Below are positions 8,460-17,300 of a DNA stretch of 64,000 nt, one piece after another. The position numbers and the translations under genes were made by a program. This DNA comes from a bacterium. GTDB taxonomy: Bacteria > Joyebacterota > Joyebacteria > Joyebacterales > Joyebacteraceae. The notes beneath the pieces were generated by a model. That model saw nothing but the letters and a program-made list of their open reading frames with translations, did no database searches and was not told where the DNA came from. The stretch spans positions 16,184 through 80,183 of the forward strand of contig JALGZK010000014.1 in the NCBI GenBank assembly GCA_025774935.1, given 5' to 3'. The stretch's first letter is position 1. The number at the start of each line of letters is the position of its first letter.

Positions 8460-10130
8460 CTACTCCTCCGGTTCGTAGCTCCAGCCCCCCGCGCTTGGCA
8501 GCTCGAGCCCGGCCCCGTACTCGGCCGCGGCCTTACCGTCCGCCGCCTTGCCCTCCATGTGCACATGGAAGAGCTCGGGCAGCGGAAAGACGTTCCCGTT
8601 CTCCACTTCCCTGTTCTCGTAGAGCTCCTCGTAGAGCGCCCATTGGTCGTCCGACACGAGCCCTGCCTGGTGGGCCGCCTGCACGTTGGCATACGCGGCC
8701 TCCCAATAGGCTATGACCCCCTCAGGGCCTCCTCGGTTACTCAGAATCTTCGTCGTCCAGTCGTCGCCCAGCCTGTAGGCGATCACGTCGATCCCCCAGA
8801 CGGAACCGGGGACGTCGTAGTACGGATAGAGCCAGAACTTGTCGGGGTCGTCCGATGCCATCCACGCCTCTGCCTCGGGGAGCCCGTGCTCGGCTCCGTA
8901 CCGGATGATCTCGACGAGGGCCTTCTGGAGGTCCCAGATCCCGTGCCACTGCGTGTAGTCTGCGCCCATCATGAGCGCGCCGTGGCGGAAGCGCCTGCCC
9001 TCGTGGTGCCAGATGTGGTAGCTCAGCTCCTCGGGGACCTCGTCGTAGCCGGCGACCCCGAACGGTGCGAGACCCTCGAACCCCGGCGTCACGATGATCC
9101 CCGCGTCGTTCATCGCGTCGAGCCACCGCCTCCCCTCGCGGTAGATCTCGTTGTACTGGAGCGCCGCCAGGTCCCCCTCCAGGAAGTACCGGTCGACGAA
9201 CGGCCGGGCGTGGCACTGGAGACACGTTGAGACCATGTCCTCGCGCTTCTCCTGCCAGGAGAGGCCGCCGCCCCAGGCCTCGGTCGTCCGGATCGTCCAC
9301 GGCGACTGCGTCTCCCAGGCCGTCCGCGCCCCCACGTCGTGCGTCGACGGCAGGTCGACCGTCGCGTCCATGTGGCACGTCGTGCAGGTCGGCCCGTCGA
9401 GGGGCGGGGGCTCTCCCCACTCCGCGTCGTAGTCGAGGTTGTCCCAGTTCCGCGAGCGGCTCATGAAGACGTTCCCGTGCTTCGACTCCTCCCATATCTC
9501 GATGTGCGGGTGGTCGGGACCGAGGTGGCACTCCCCGCACGTGTACGGGTTCCGCGCGACGGCGACGTCGGAGGAATGAACCGGGTGGCACGCACCGCAC
9601 TCACCGACGCTCTGGTCGGGCCACATGTGGCCGATGTCGTGGCACTCCTGGCAGCCGTGCTTCGTCGCGATCGTGGGCTCGAAGACGTTCCTGTCGAACG
9701 ACGCGGCGAAGAAGATCATCGAGAGCGCGGAGTGCTTGCTCCTGCTGAACTCCTCGTACTCCCTCTCGTGGCAGGCCGCGCAGTCGCCGGCAGTGGGCTG
9801 CCGCGCTACAGATGAGCGGTAGTGCGACATGTGGTCCCACTCCCCTTCCTCGGCGGAGTGGCAGCCCATGCAGTCGACGCCCGTGGCGGCGTGCTCCGAG
9901 CGCGCCCACGCCTCGACGAGCTTGGGCGTCAAGGCGCGGTGGCAATCGACGCACGTCGACGAGCCGTCACCGACGACCGCTCCCTCGAGAAGCGCGTCGA
10001 GCCTCGCGTCGAACGTCTCCGCGAGGGCGTCCGAGCCGCCGGTCCCCCACGCTCCCGCAGGGCCGAGCGAACCCAGGACCAGAACGACGAGCGCAAGTCC
10101 CACTGCCGTCAGTGCGTGCACTGCGCGCAT
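8460..10130 (-). CDS. octaheme c-type cytochrome, hydroxylamine oxidoreductase (HAO) family
   Basis: 556 residues with an N-terminal signal peptide (about 1-27) and exactly eight CXXCH haem sites beginning at residues about 60, 87, 117, 160, 178, 198, 249 and 303. The arrangement, with all haems in the first 60% and a long helical C-terminus, fits the octaheme HAO family, as does the conserved-looking ADYTQWHGIWDLQ. Family members either oxidise hydroxylamine or hydrazine or run in reverse as nitrite/hydroxylamine reductases; which applies depends on a crosslinking Tyr and on redox partners that I cannot settle by eye. Exported to the periplasm. The ATG at 10130 has a near-perfect AGGAGGAGGTAA site that overlaps the end of the upstream phosphatase gene, so translation is coupled. 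No quinol-oxidising partner cytochrome is visible nearby. Confidence 0.88.
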   Translation of the reverse strand: MRAVHALTAVGLALVVLVLGSLGPAGAWGTGGSDALAETFDARLDALLEGAVVGDGSSTCVDCHRALTPKLVEAWARSEHAATGVDCMGCHSAEEGEWDHMSHYRSSVARQPTAGDCAACHEREYEEFSRSKHSALSMIFFAASFDRNVFEPTIATKHGCQECHDIGHMWPDQSVGECGACHPVHSSDVAVARNPYTCGECHLGPDHPHIEIWEESKHGNVFMSRSRNWDNLDYDAEWGEPPPLDGPTCTTCHMDATVDLPSTHDVGARTAWETQSPWTIRTTEAWGGGLSWQEKREDMVSTCLQCHARPFVDRYFLEGDLAALQYNEIYREGRRWLDAMNDAGIIVTPGFEGLAPFGVAGYDEVPEELSYHIWHHEGRRFRHGALMMGADYTQWHGIWDLQKALVEIIRYGAEHGLPEAEAWMASDDPDKFWLYPYYDVPGSVWGIDVIAYRLGDDWTTKILSNRGGPEGVIAYWEAAYANVQAAHQAGLVSDDQWALYEELYENREVENGNVFPLPELFHVHMEGKAADGKAAAEYGAGLELPSAGGWSYEPEE

Positions 10131-10133
10131 GCG

Positions 10134-11108
10134 TTACCTCCTCCTGATCGCCATGATCGTCAGATCGTCGGTCCTCGGCCTGCCCGAGAGGAAGCCCTCG
10201 AGATCGGTCAGGCACTCCGAGACAAGCTCATCCGGAGGGAGCGAGCTGTGCGTCTTCAGAAGCTCGGCCACCCTCGCCGTTCCGTATTCCTCCCCCGAGG
10301 CGTTCTCCGCCTCGGAGAGACCGTCTGTGTAGAGGAACATCGTGTCCCCGGGCTCCAGTGCGAACTCGCTCGTCGAGAAACGGGCGTCGCGCGCGAAGCC
10401 GAGCGGCAGCCCCGTCGACTCGACAGGCTCGACGCCGCCGCCCCGCGCGACCAGCGCGGGAAGGTGCCCGGCGCTGCAGACGTGGACCTCCCCTCCCGGT
10501 ACTGCCATCCCGCAGACGAGCGTGGCGAAGTGCGTCGGGAGAGTGCTCTCGCAGAACATGCGGCCCGCGCGCTCCATGACGTCCACGAGAGGCCGGTCCT
10601 GTGACAGGAGCGCGTGGAACGTCGCGTGGAGATGCGCCATCAGCATCGAAGCCGCGACGCCCTTCCCGCTCACGTCGCCGATGATGAAGTAGAGGTCGGG
10701 CCCCACGGTCAGGAGGTCGCAGTAGTCCCCGCTCACCGGACCCAGCCCCTCGTAGTGATAGACTGCCTCCCAGTCTCCAGTCACGAGGGAACGCTCCGGC
10801 AGGAGGCCCGCCTGGATCTGCGCGGCGAGTTCGAGGTCGCCCTCGAGCACTCGCTGTTCGGCCGGGGTCATGTGGGAGAGGCAGATTCGTGCGAGAGGAT
10901 CCGCCATGAGGCGCTCCGGTTCGATCGGTTCATCGCACATCTCGCAGATCCCGTACGTACCCGCGTCCATCCGCGCGAGCGCCGCGTCCACCTCCTCGAG
11001 AAGCCGCGCCACCTCGCCGTCGCCCGGCGAAGCACCGAGTGCGTCGCCGAGGAGAGAGCGCCGACTCTCGAGCTCGGCCCGGATCGGGCTGCCTGCGTTG
11101 TCAGCCAT
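10134..11108 (-). CDS. SpoIIE-type PP2C phosphatase with N-terminal DksA/TraR-like zinc finger
   Basis: 324 residues from the ATG at 11108, which has an AGGAGGGA site; longer GTG-initiated versions are Arg-rich and unlikely. Residues about 1-95 resemble the DksA/TraR family: a coiled-coil-like helix and a finger CEMC-x17-CLSH in which the last Cys is replaced by His. Residues about 110-324 are a SpoIIE/RsbU-type PP2C phosphatase: LAAQIQAGLLP, the metal Asp residues in SGDYCDL and GDVSGKG, and YTDGLSEAEN and TDDLTIMAI near the end. Such phosphatases usually act in partner-switching control of sigma factors or secretion. It lies 3 bp upstream of the octaheme cytochrome, so it may regulate, or be co-expressed with, that respiratory gene. 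No anti-sigma kinase is seen in the operon. Confidence 0.85.
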   Translation of the reverse strand: MADNAGSPIRAELESRRSLLGDALGASPGDGEVARLLEEVDAALARMDAGTYGICEMCDEPIEPERLMADPLARICLSHMTPAEQRVLEGDLELAAQIQAGLLPERSLVTGDWEAVYHYEGLGPVSGDYCDLLTVGPDLYFIIGDVSGKGVAASMLMAHLHATFHALLSQDRPLVDVMERAGRMFCESTLPTHFATLVCGMAVPGGEVHVCSAGHLPALVARGGGVEPVESTGLPLGFARDARFSTSEFALEPGDTMFLYTDGLSEAENASGEEYGTARVAELLKTHSSLPPDELVSECLTDLEGFLSGRPRTDDLTIMAIRRR

Positions 11109-11175
11109 CTCCACGTCCCTCCTGCTCGTCGGAAACGGTCGGCTCGTTCCGCGACGCCTGCGCTTCCCGCCGACC

Positions 11176-11745
11176 TCAGTAGACCCAGGGGATGAGCCGC
11201 TTCGTGGTCCCGCGGTACTCCGCGTACTCCTCGCCGAACGCCTCCTCGAGCGCCTGCTCCTCCACACGGATCCGGTACAGGACGGCCAGCGTCACCGGCA
11301 CGAGGACGACGACGAGACTCAGCCAGCTCACGTACGAAAGCCCCAGCCCCGTGAACGCGAGGAGGAGCCCCACATACGACGGGTGCCGCACCCACCGATA
11401 GAGTCCCGTCCGGACGAGCCTGTGTTCCTGGTGGATCGCGACGTCGCCCGTGAAGAACTTCCCCAGTTTGAGGATCGCGTGCCAACGGATCGCGAGACCC
11501 GCCAGAAGAAGCACGAGCGCGATGACCAGGAGCGCCTGACCGCTCACGCCGATCGGAGCCACCCGCGCGATCCCGAACACCAGGCCGGCGGGCACGCATA
11601 CGCCGATCGTGATCCAGAGGACTCTCAGCGAGGCGCGGTCCCGAACCTCAGCGCCGCTCCGGCTCGCCCTCTTGACCCTTCCGAGCACGATCTCGGAGAC
11701 GGCCCACGCGACGATCACGACCTGGAGAATCCTGAGAAGCACCAA
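11176..11745 (-). CDS. isoprenylcysteine carboxyl methyltransferase (ICMT)-like membrane protein
   Basis: 189 residues with about five hydrophobic helices. The C-terminal half has the ICMT/phospholipid methyltransferase pattern: VRTGLYRWVRHPSYVG (about 111-126), then a membrane hairpin and EEQALEEAFGEEYAEYR (about 162-178). Bacterial members are annotated as methyltransferases from this motif, but substrates are generally unknown. The start is a TTG (11745) or the adjacent GTG. It sits 27 bp after the S41 protease gene and 67 bp before the phosphatase, inside the five-gene operon. Confidence 0.8.
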   Translation of the reverse strand: MVLLRILQVVIVAWAVSEIVLGRVKRASRSGAEVRDRASLRVLWITIGVCVPAGLVFGIARVAPIGVSGQALLVIALVLLLAGLAIRWHAILKLGKFFTGDVAIHQEHRLVRTGLYRWVRHPSYVGLLLAFTGLGLSYVSWLSLVVVLVPVTLAVLYRIRVEEQALEEAFGEEYAEYRGTTKRLIPWVY

Positions 11746-11772
11746 CGCTACCCTCGCACTTCGAGCCGGCGG

Positions 11773-13224
11773 CTACTCGGCCGCCCTCGCGATCTCCTCG
11801 TCGATGCGCCCGAGGAGGCTCGACGCCCAGCCGTTCCGCGGGTCGAGTTCGAGACAGCGCTCCAGGTTCGCCACGGCGCGCTCACGGTCGCCCCTCCGGA
11901 CGTGGACCTCGGCCAGACTGTGGTAGACGTTGGCGGACTCCGGGTGCATGTCGGCGTTGAACGCGTGAACGGCGAGCGCCATCTCGACCATGCCTCTGTC
12001 GAGGTAGTGATAGCCGATGTCGTCGATTGACCCCTCGTTCAGGATGCCGGCCGCGAGCCCCCGTTCCAGGACGTCGCGCGAGACTGAGGTCGCCGCCTGC
12101 GCGTCGCCCTGCTCGAAGAGCGACTCAGCCCGCACGCCTTCCTCGAGGAGTTCCTCCATCGCGGCAACGTCCCGGGCCTCCCTGGCCGTCCGACGCTCTT
12201 CGGCAGCCTCGCGGGCCAGTTCGAGGGCGACGTCGAGCGCTTCGTCCGCGTCCGCCGGGACGTCGGGCACGACACCGACCCCCTCCCAGTTCGTACCCGT
12301 CGTCGGGTTGATCGAACGACCCCAGGGAATCTTCGCCTCGAAGCGGCCGCCGATCCGGAACGGCCGCGTGACGTGTGCTCCGCCCATCGTCGTCTCGCCC
12401 ACGACAGTCGCGCGCCCGAGAGCCTGGAGAGCGTATGAGAACCCCTCGCCTGCCGAGAACACGTCGTCGTCGGTCAGGATGTAGAGCGGTACGTCGGCCA
12501 TCCGGGTCCCCGGCACGCTGTCCAGGGTCCACACTTCCTCCGTCACGTCGTCCGCCCGGAAGTACGCTGAGCCGATGAGGGTGGGCTCGTCGAAGAAGTA
12601 ACTCGCGAGGAACTGCACGGTCTCCGGCGGGCCTCCCATGACCTCGTCTCTGAGATCGAAGATGATCGCGTCCATGTTCGACAGGAACTCCATGACGGCG
12701 ACCAACTTGTCGCGCGCAACGTAGAGCGAGCTGAAGGCCCTGAGATCCACGTACCCGACGTTGCCTCTCAGCCACTCGACGCGCATGACTCCGTAGTTGC
12801 CTCTCTGCAGGAAGTGCTGGTGGTCCAGCTCGTCGAGCGCGACGGAGAGGTCGTCGCCCTCTGTGACCCCGAACAGAGCGACCACCTTGAGGTGCCGGTC
12901 GCCGCTCACGCCCTGGAGATCCTCGTTGAGCGCGCTCGCGAACAGGTTCGGTCGGGTGATGTCGTCGTAGGCACCCTCCCGGAGTTCGGCGTTGATCCGC
13001 TCGACGCACTCCTCCGCGACGTCGACGAAGACGTAGTACTCGCTGAGGAGCTCGCTCACTCGCTCCACGACCATCTCGCGCTCCTCGGCGGTCACCGGCT
13101 CCATCTCCGGCTCCGGTCCCCCGCCGCTTTCGTTCCCGCACGACGGGAGCGCGGCAAGTGCAGCGGCAATCCACGCGCTCGTGAGGACGCGGCAGACCGT
13201 CCTGACCGTCCTGTGACCGTCCAT
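11773..13224 (-). CDS. S41-family serine protease-like lipoprotein with C-terminal TPR repeats
   Basis: 483 residues. The signal peptide ends in ALPSC (Cys29), a lipobox-like site followed by a Gly/Pro/Glu linker. Residues about 45-345 resemble the tail-specific/IRBP-type S41 peptidase fold: GNVGYVDLRAF, IIFDLRD, then DDDVFSAGEGF with the probable catalytic Ser257, and the usual late GVGVVPDVP. There is no PDZ domain, as in IRBP-like members. Residues about 380-480 form TPR-like helical repeats (HPESANVYHSLAEVHVRRGD, then AVANLERCLELDPRNGW). The ATG at 13224 has an AAGGAG site. Likely the first gene of the operon ending with the octaheme cytochrome; the substrate is unknown. Confidence 0.83.
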   Translation of the reverse strand: MDGHRTVRTVCRVLTSAWIAAALAALPSCGNESGGGPEPEMEPVTAEEREMVVERVSELLSEYYVFVDVAEECVERINAELREGAYDDITRPNLFASALNEDLQGVSGDRHLKVVALFGVTEGDDLSVALDELDHQHFLQRGNYGVMRVEWLRGNVGYVDLRAFSSLYVARDKLVAVMEFLSNMDAIIFDLRDEVMGGPPETVQFLASYFFDEPTLIGSAYFRADDVTEEVWTLDSVPGTRMADVPLYILTDDDVFSAGEGFSYALQALGRATVVGETTMGGAHVTRPFRIGGRFEAKIPWGRSINPTTGTNWEGVGVVPDVPADADEALDVALELAREAAEERRTAREARDVAAMEELLEEGVRAESLFEQGDAQAATSVSRDVLERGLAAGILNEGSIDDIGYHYLDRGMVEMALAVHAFNADMHPESANVYHSLAEVHVRRGDRERAVANLERCLELDPRNGWASSLLGRIDEEIARAAE

Positions 13225-13263
13225 GGGACACTCCTTGGGTCGCGACGCGGCACATCGTTCGGG

Positions 13264-14169
13264 CTAACCCGACATCTCTTCCCACAGCCCCGCGAGCTCC
13301 TCCGGGCCGAGGTCCATCCCCTTCTCGGCGAACTCGTTGAGCCACCCCACGTCGAGGCGGACGGGTCCACACTCTACCAGGAACTCGGGGAACGTCCAAC
13401 GCCGGCCACCGCCGCGGCCTCCCGGCACGTCCGACTGCGAGAGCGCGAACGTCTCGTAGCCCGCCGCCACTTCTTCCCGGCTCGCGGTCGGCGGGAGGTA
13501 CGTGACGAGCGAGCTCACGAACGATCGCCAGACCTCGGGTTCACGGAAGCTCATCTGGATGAACAGCCACCGGAACTGCTCGCTCGCCCACTCCGTGAGA
13601 CGCGTGATCGGCCAGAGCGTCGCCCAGCCCCAGTCGATCATGCGCACCTCGATGTCGTTCCCGCTGCCGAGAATGAACAGGTGGTCGGCGCGTTCGTCGC
13701 GGTGGACGAGAAGCTGCTGCCTGTCTGCGATGACGAACCTGCCCATGAGGACGGCGAGCTCCCGGCCGTAGCGGGTGAGCTCTTCGAGCGTCGGGCGGCG
13801 CTCGCGGATGTTCGCCCCCGGCGGGAAGAACTCCTCGAGGATGATCCCGTCGTCGGAGACGTCCAGGACGAACGGCCCAACCGACCGCTGGGAGGCGAGC
13901 TCGGCGGTCTCGGGCTCCGAGCCGTGCGGCCGCTTCATGCCGTACATGCAGAAGGGCGGGTCGGTCGAGGCCTTCCTGACCGTGACCACCTCCACCTTGC
14001 GGCGCCCGCCCGCGATCGTGGCGAAGTCGAGCGCGAGCCTGCCCACCACGGGATCGTTCGGGTCGATCCTCAGGCAGCGGCAGACGTGTGCCTCGATGAG
14101 CTCGGCTCTGGTCTCGTTCGCGAGGACGAGGCGCTTGGATCCGGCGATCCGGTCGGCGAGGCTGGACAC
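13264..14169 (-). CDS. protein-kinase/APH-fold-like protein of unknown function
   Basis: 301 residues from the GTG at 14169; upstream in-frame starts lie ahead of the predicted transcription start. The best clue is LLVHRDERADHLFI followed by EVRMIDWGWA (about residues 150-180), which resembles the catalytic loop HxD and the DFG/DxD element of kinase-fold enzymes (APH, RIO or LPS-kinase types). Upstream KVEVVTVRKA could hold the ATP-binding Lys. The usual Asn of the catalytic loop is not obvious, so it could be a divergent or inactive kinase. It ends 39 bp upstream of the S41 protease gene and could belong to that operon. Confidence 0.62.
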   Translation of the reverse strand: MSSLADRIAGSKRLVLANETRAELIEAHVCRCLRIDPNDPVVGRLALDFATIAGGRRKVEVVTVRKASTDPPFCMYGMKRPHGSEPETAELASQRSVGPFVLDVSDDGIILEEFFPPGANIRERRPTLEELTRYGRELAVLMGRFVIADRQQLLVHRDERADHLFILGSGNDIEVRMIDWGWATLWPITRLTEWASEQFRWLFIQMSFREPEVWRSFVSSLVTYLPPTASREEVAAGYETFALSQSDVPGGRGGGRRWTFPEFLVECGPVRLDVGWLNEFAEKGMDLGPEELAGLWEEMSG

Positions 14170-14219
14170 GGGGCGGTCCCCTTCGGAGGGAGTATCGGTA
14201 AGTGTTTGCTGACAGGACG

Positions 14220-14248
14220 ATTGTAGCACCGCTCGCGGTGCCTGCCAA
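14220..14248 (-). promoter_or_regulatory. sigma70-type promoter for the kinase-like gene and perhaps the operon behind it
   Basis: On the minus strand TTGGCA (14248-14243), a 17-bp spacer and TACAAT (14225-14220). It lies directly after the hairpin at 14254-14278. The implied transcription start near 14212 decides the GTG at 14169 as the start codon of the kinase-like gene, with AAGGGG about 8 nt ahead of it. Confidence 0.6.
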
Positions 14249-14253
14249 GAAGT

Positions 14254-14278
14254 GAGCCGCCGGAGGAACCGGCGGCTC
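14254..14278 (-). terminator. hairpin terminator after the permease-M1 peptidase gene
   Basis: Perfect 10-bp inverted repeat GAGCCGCCGG / CCGGCGGCTC with a 5-nt loop, about 90 bp beyond the stop at 14367. On the minus strand it is followed by ACTTCTTGG, only weakly T-rich. It separates the ABC/M1 unit from the promoter at 14220-14248. Confidence 0.55.
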
Positions 14279-14366
14279 GTTCGGGGTACAACCCGGGTCG
14301 GGCGGGCATGTACGGAGGAGGCGGGGCGAGTCGAGCGGCGACCCGCCCCGGAAAGGGCCCCTCCGT

Positions 14367-17300
14367 CTAACCCGTCACTCGTTTCACGTTGTCGTCCGGC
14401 ACGCGGTCGACGAGGAGGTGGCGCGGGTCGATCCCGGCGCGCGAGGGCTCCTCGTCCACCACGATCTCGATCTCGTTCGTCCCGCTCTCGAGGCGGTGCT
14501 TCTCGAGGTAGAGGAGCGGTTCCTCACCGTCCCCGTCCTCACGGCCGTAGACTCCCACCTCGATCCAGTCCTCGTGCGGGATCTCGGTCTCGACACCGCG
14601 TCCGTCGGCGCGCATCTTCCGCGACTGGAGTTCAAGCGTGACCGTGTACGTCCCGTCGCCGTTCTCCTCGAGCGTCGCCGCCTCGGCGCGGTTGTCGTAG
14701 AGCGTGATCGTCTCGAACATGTCCTCGATCAGATACTCGTACTCGGGCGGTGTCGCCGCGCGGAGCGCCGCGACGAGATCGGTCGAGAGCGGGTACGGCG
14801 GGCCAACGAACCGGTGCTCCTCGACGTACTGCCGGAGCGCCGCGTTCATGGCCTCCTCCCCGATGTAGTCCCTGAGCGCGTAGGTCGCGAGGCTGCCCTT
14901 CCGGTAGTGCGTGTACCCGGTGTTCTCAACGAGCACGAGCGGAAGCTCTTCCTTGCGCTCCCGCCCCCTCCCCTGGAGGTAGCGGTCGAGCTCGTACGAG
15001 AGGAACTTCTCCATCGCCTCCCCGCCCTGGTCCTTCTCCATCACCATGAGCGCGGAGTACTGCGCGAAGCTCTCGTCGATGAACGTCCCGCCCCGCGCGA
15101 ACGCCCCGGCGACCTGGTGCCCCCACCACTGGTGCGCCACCTCGTGCGCCGTGACGTAGTAGACCATGTCGATCACGCCCTCTCGTCGGAGGTCCTCCAC
15201 GAAGTGGATCGACTCCGAGTACGGGATGGTCGTCGCGAACGACTGCGCGAAGGTCTGGTACCGCGGGAACTCGACAATCCTGAGCTGCCGATGCTGGTAC
15301 GGCCCAAACTCCGCGCTCATGTACTCGAGCGTGTGCTGGATCGACTCGATCATGCGGTCGACGTTCATGTCGTGCTTCGGATGGTGATAGACCGCGATCT
15401 CGACGTCGTTCCAGCTCCCCGTTGCGACTTCGTATCGCCCCGAGATGAACGGGTAGAAGTGGAGGATCGGCACGTCCATCGTGTAGTGGAAGTACCGCCG
15501 GCCGCCCTCCTCCCACTCGTTCTCGAGATACCCCGCCGTGATCGCGACCTGGTCCGGGCTCGTCGAGAGCGTCGCCTCGTAGTTCACCCAGTCGGCGTCG
15601 TGGATGAAGATGCGGTCGCCAGCTCCCGGCTCGTCCGGGGCCGGCATCGACTCGTCCTTGGGAGGAAGATCGTGCTTCTTCCGCTCGTGGGCGTTCGCGA
15701 GCTCCTGCTCGGACCAATAGCCGAACGAAGGAACGATGTGCGTGTTGTCGAGGAAGGTCCCGTTCTCGACCACCCTCACGTTCGACCGGGAGTTCACGAA
15801 CCCCGGGTTCGTGATCCTGGCTGTGTAGTGGAGGTCGAACTCCTCTCCGGGGCCGAGGGGTTCGTCGAGCTCGTAGATCCGGTACCCGATCTCCCGGTCG
15901 TCGAGCGTGATCGCCTCGTCCGGCAGACTCAGGCTCGTGAGCTCGAGCATGCGGGCGTTCGCGACGTGGAGCTCTCCAATCGGCCCGTCGGTCTTGTTCC
16001 TGAGGACGAGATCGCCCTCGATCTCCACGCGCCGCTCCTCGGGGAAGATGTCGACCGCGAGCCTGACGTCGGTCACGCGCGGCTGCGGGACCTCCTCATA
16101 CTGCTTGTACCGCTGTTCATACAGCGCCGAGAGTTCGCTCGAGCGTTTGGCGTCGACGAACTCGTTCAGCACGTTCGTGTTGTAGAAGATCCACCCTCCG
16201 ACCACGACGAACGCCGCCAGCGACACTGCGAGCGCCGCGACCCGTGGGCGGGTCAGCCGACGCCGCGCTTCCTTCCACCGGAAGCGTCCCCGGACGTCGG
16301 TCCCGCGCACCCAGAAGAGCACGCTCAGGTAGAGGAGGACGGCCGACGCGAGCCCCCAGTAGAGGAGGAACCACGACACGGGTTTCGCGTAGTGACCGAG
16401 TCCGTTCATGTCGGAGTACCGGTAGGATGGCGTCTCCCCGAAGAGGTAGAGGTTGTGCTCGATCGACATCGAGGCCACGACCTCGAGGAGGATGAAGTAG
16501 ACGATCATGACCGAGAACCCGGCCACCTTGTTGTTCGTGAACACCTGGCAAGCGATCGCGAGCGCGGCGACGGCGAACCACCCCGGGAGCTGAATGAGGA
16601 AGAGCCCGCGTATGTAGATGCCGAGCTCGAAGTCGAAGTAGCCCTTCGACATCTGGAAGATGATCGTCACCACCATCGCGAGGACGAGCGCGAGGAAGTT
16701 CACGAGGAGAAGCGCCGAGAGCTTCGACGCCAGCGGCAACCAGTCCGGCACCGGCAGCGCCGACTGAATCTCGTGCTGGCCCGCCCCCCTCTCCCGCCAG
16801 ACGAGCACGCCCGCGTAGACCAGCATGAAGATGAAGAGGAAGATCGAGAAGGTCCCCTCTATCGTGTCGACCATGATGCGCGTCAGGGGGTAGCTCTCGA
16901 GCTGGTCGAAGTCCGCGAAGAGCCCCCCGACCAGGTTGAAGACCCCGAAGACGAGGATCACGAGGAAGGGCACGCTCCGAACGAGCCCGAGCGACTCGGT
17001 GCGCGTCTGGTGCCAGAGCTGAATGAGCCGCGAGCGCGGAGTGAACGAGAGGGTCGGCGAGACGACCATCCCGGCCGGAAACGCGGGCGCCGCCCGTGCG
17101 GGCGTCATCTCCTCCGCGGACGCCTCAGCGACCGCGGCGCCCGCCCGACCCTTCTTCTCCGCCACTGAGAGCCTGAAGCGCCATATCGCGAACCCGAGCA
17201 CCGCCGCTCCGACGCCGACCCAGATCAGACGGTTCAGGAGCATCGGGCCCATGATCGGCGGCAGCATTGTGTTCCGTTCGACCACCGTCCAGTAGCGCGT

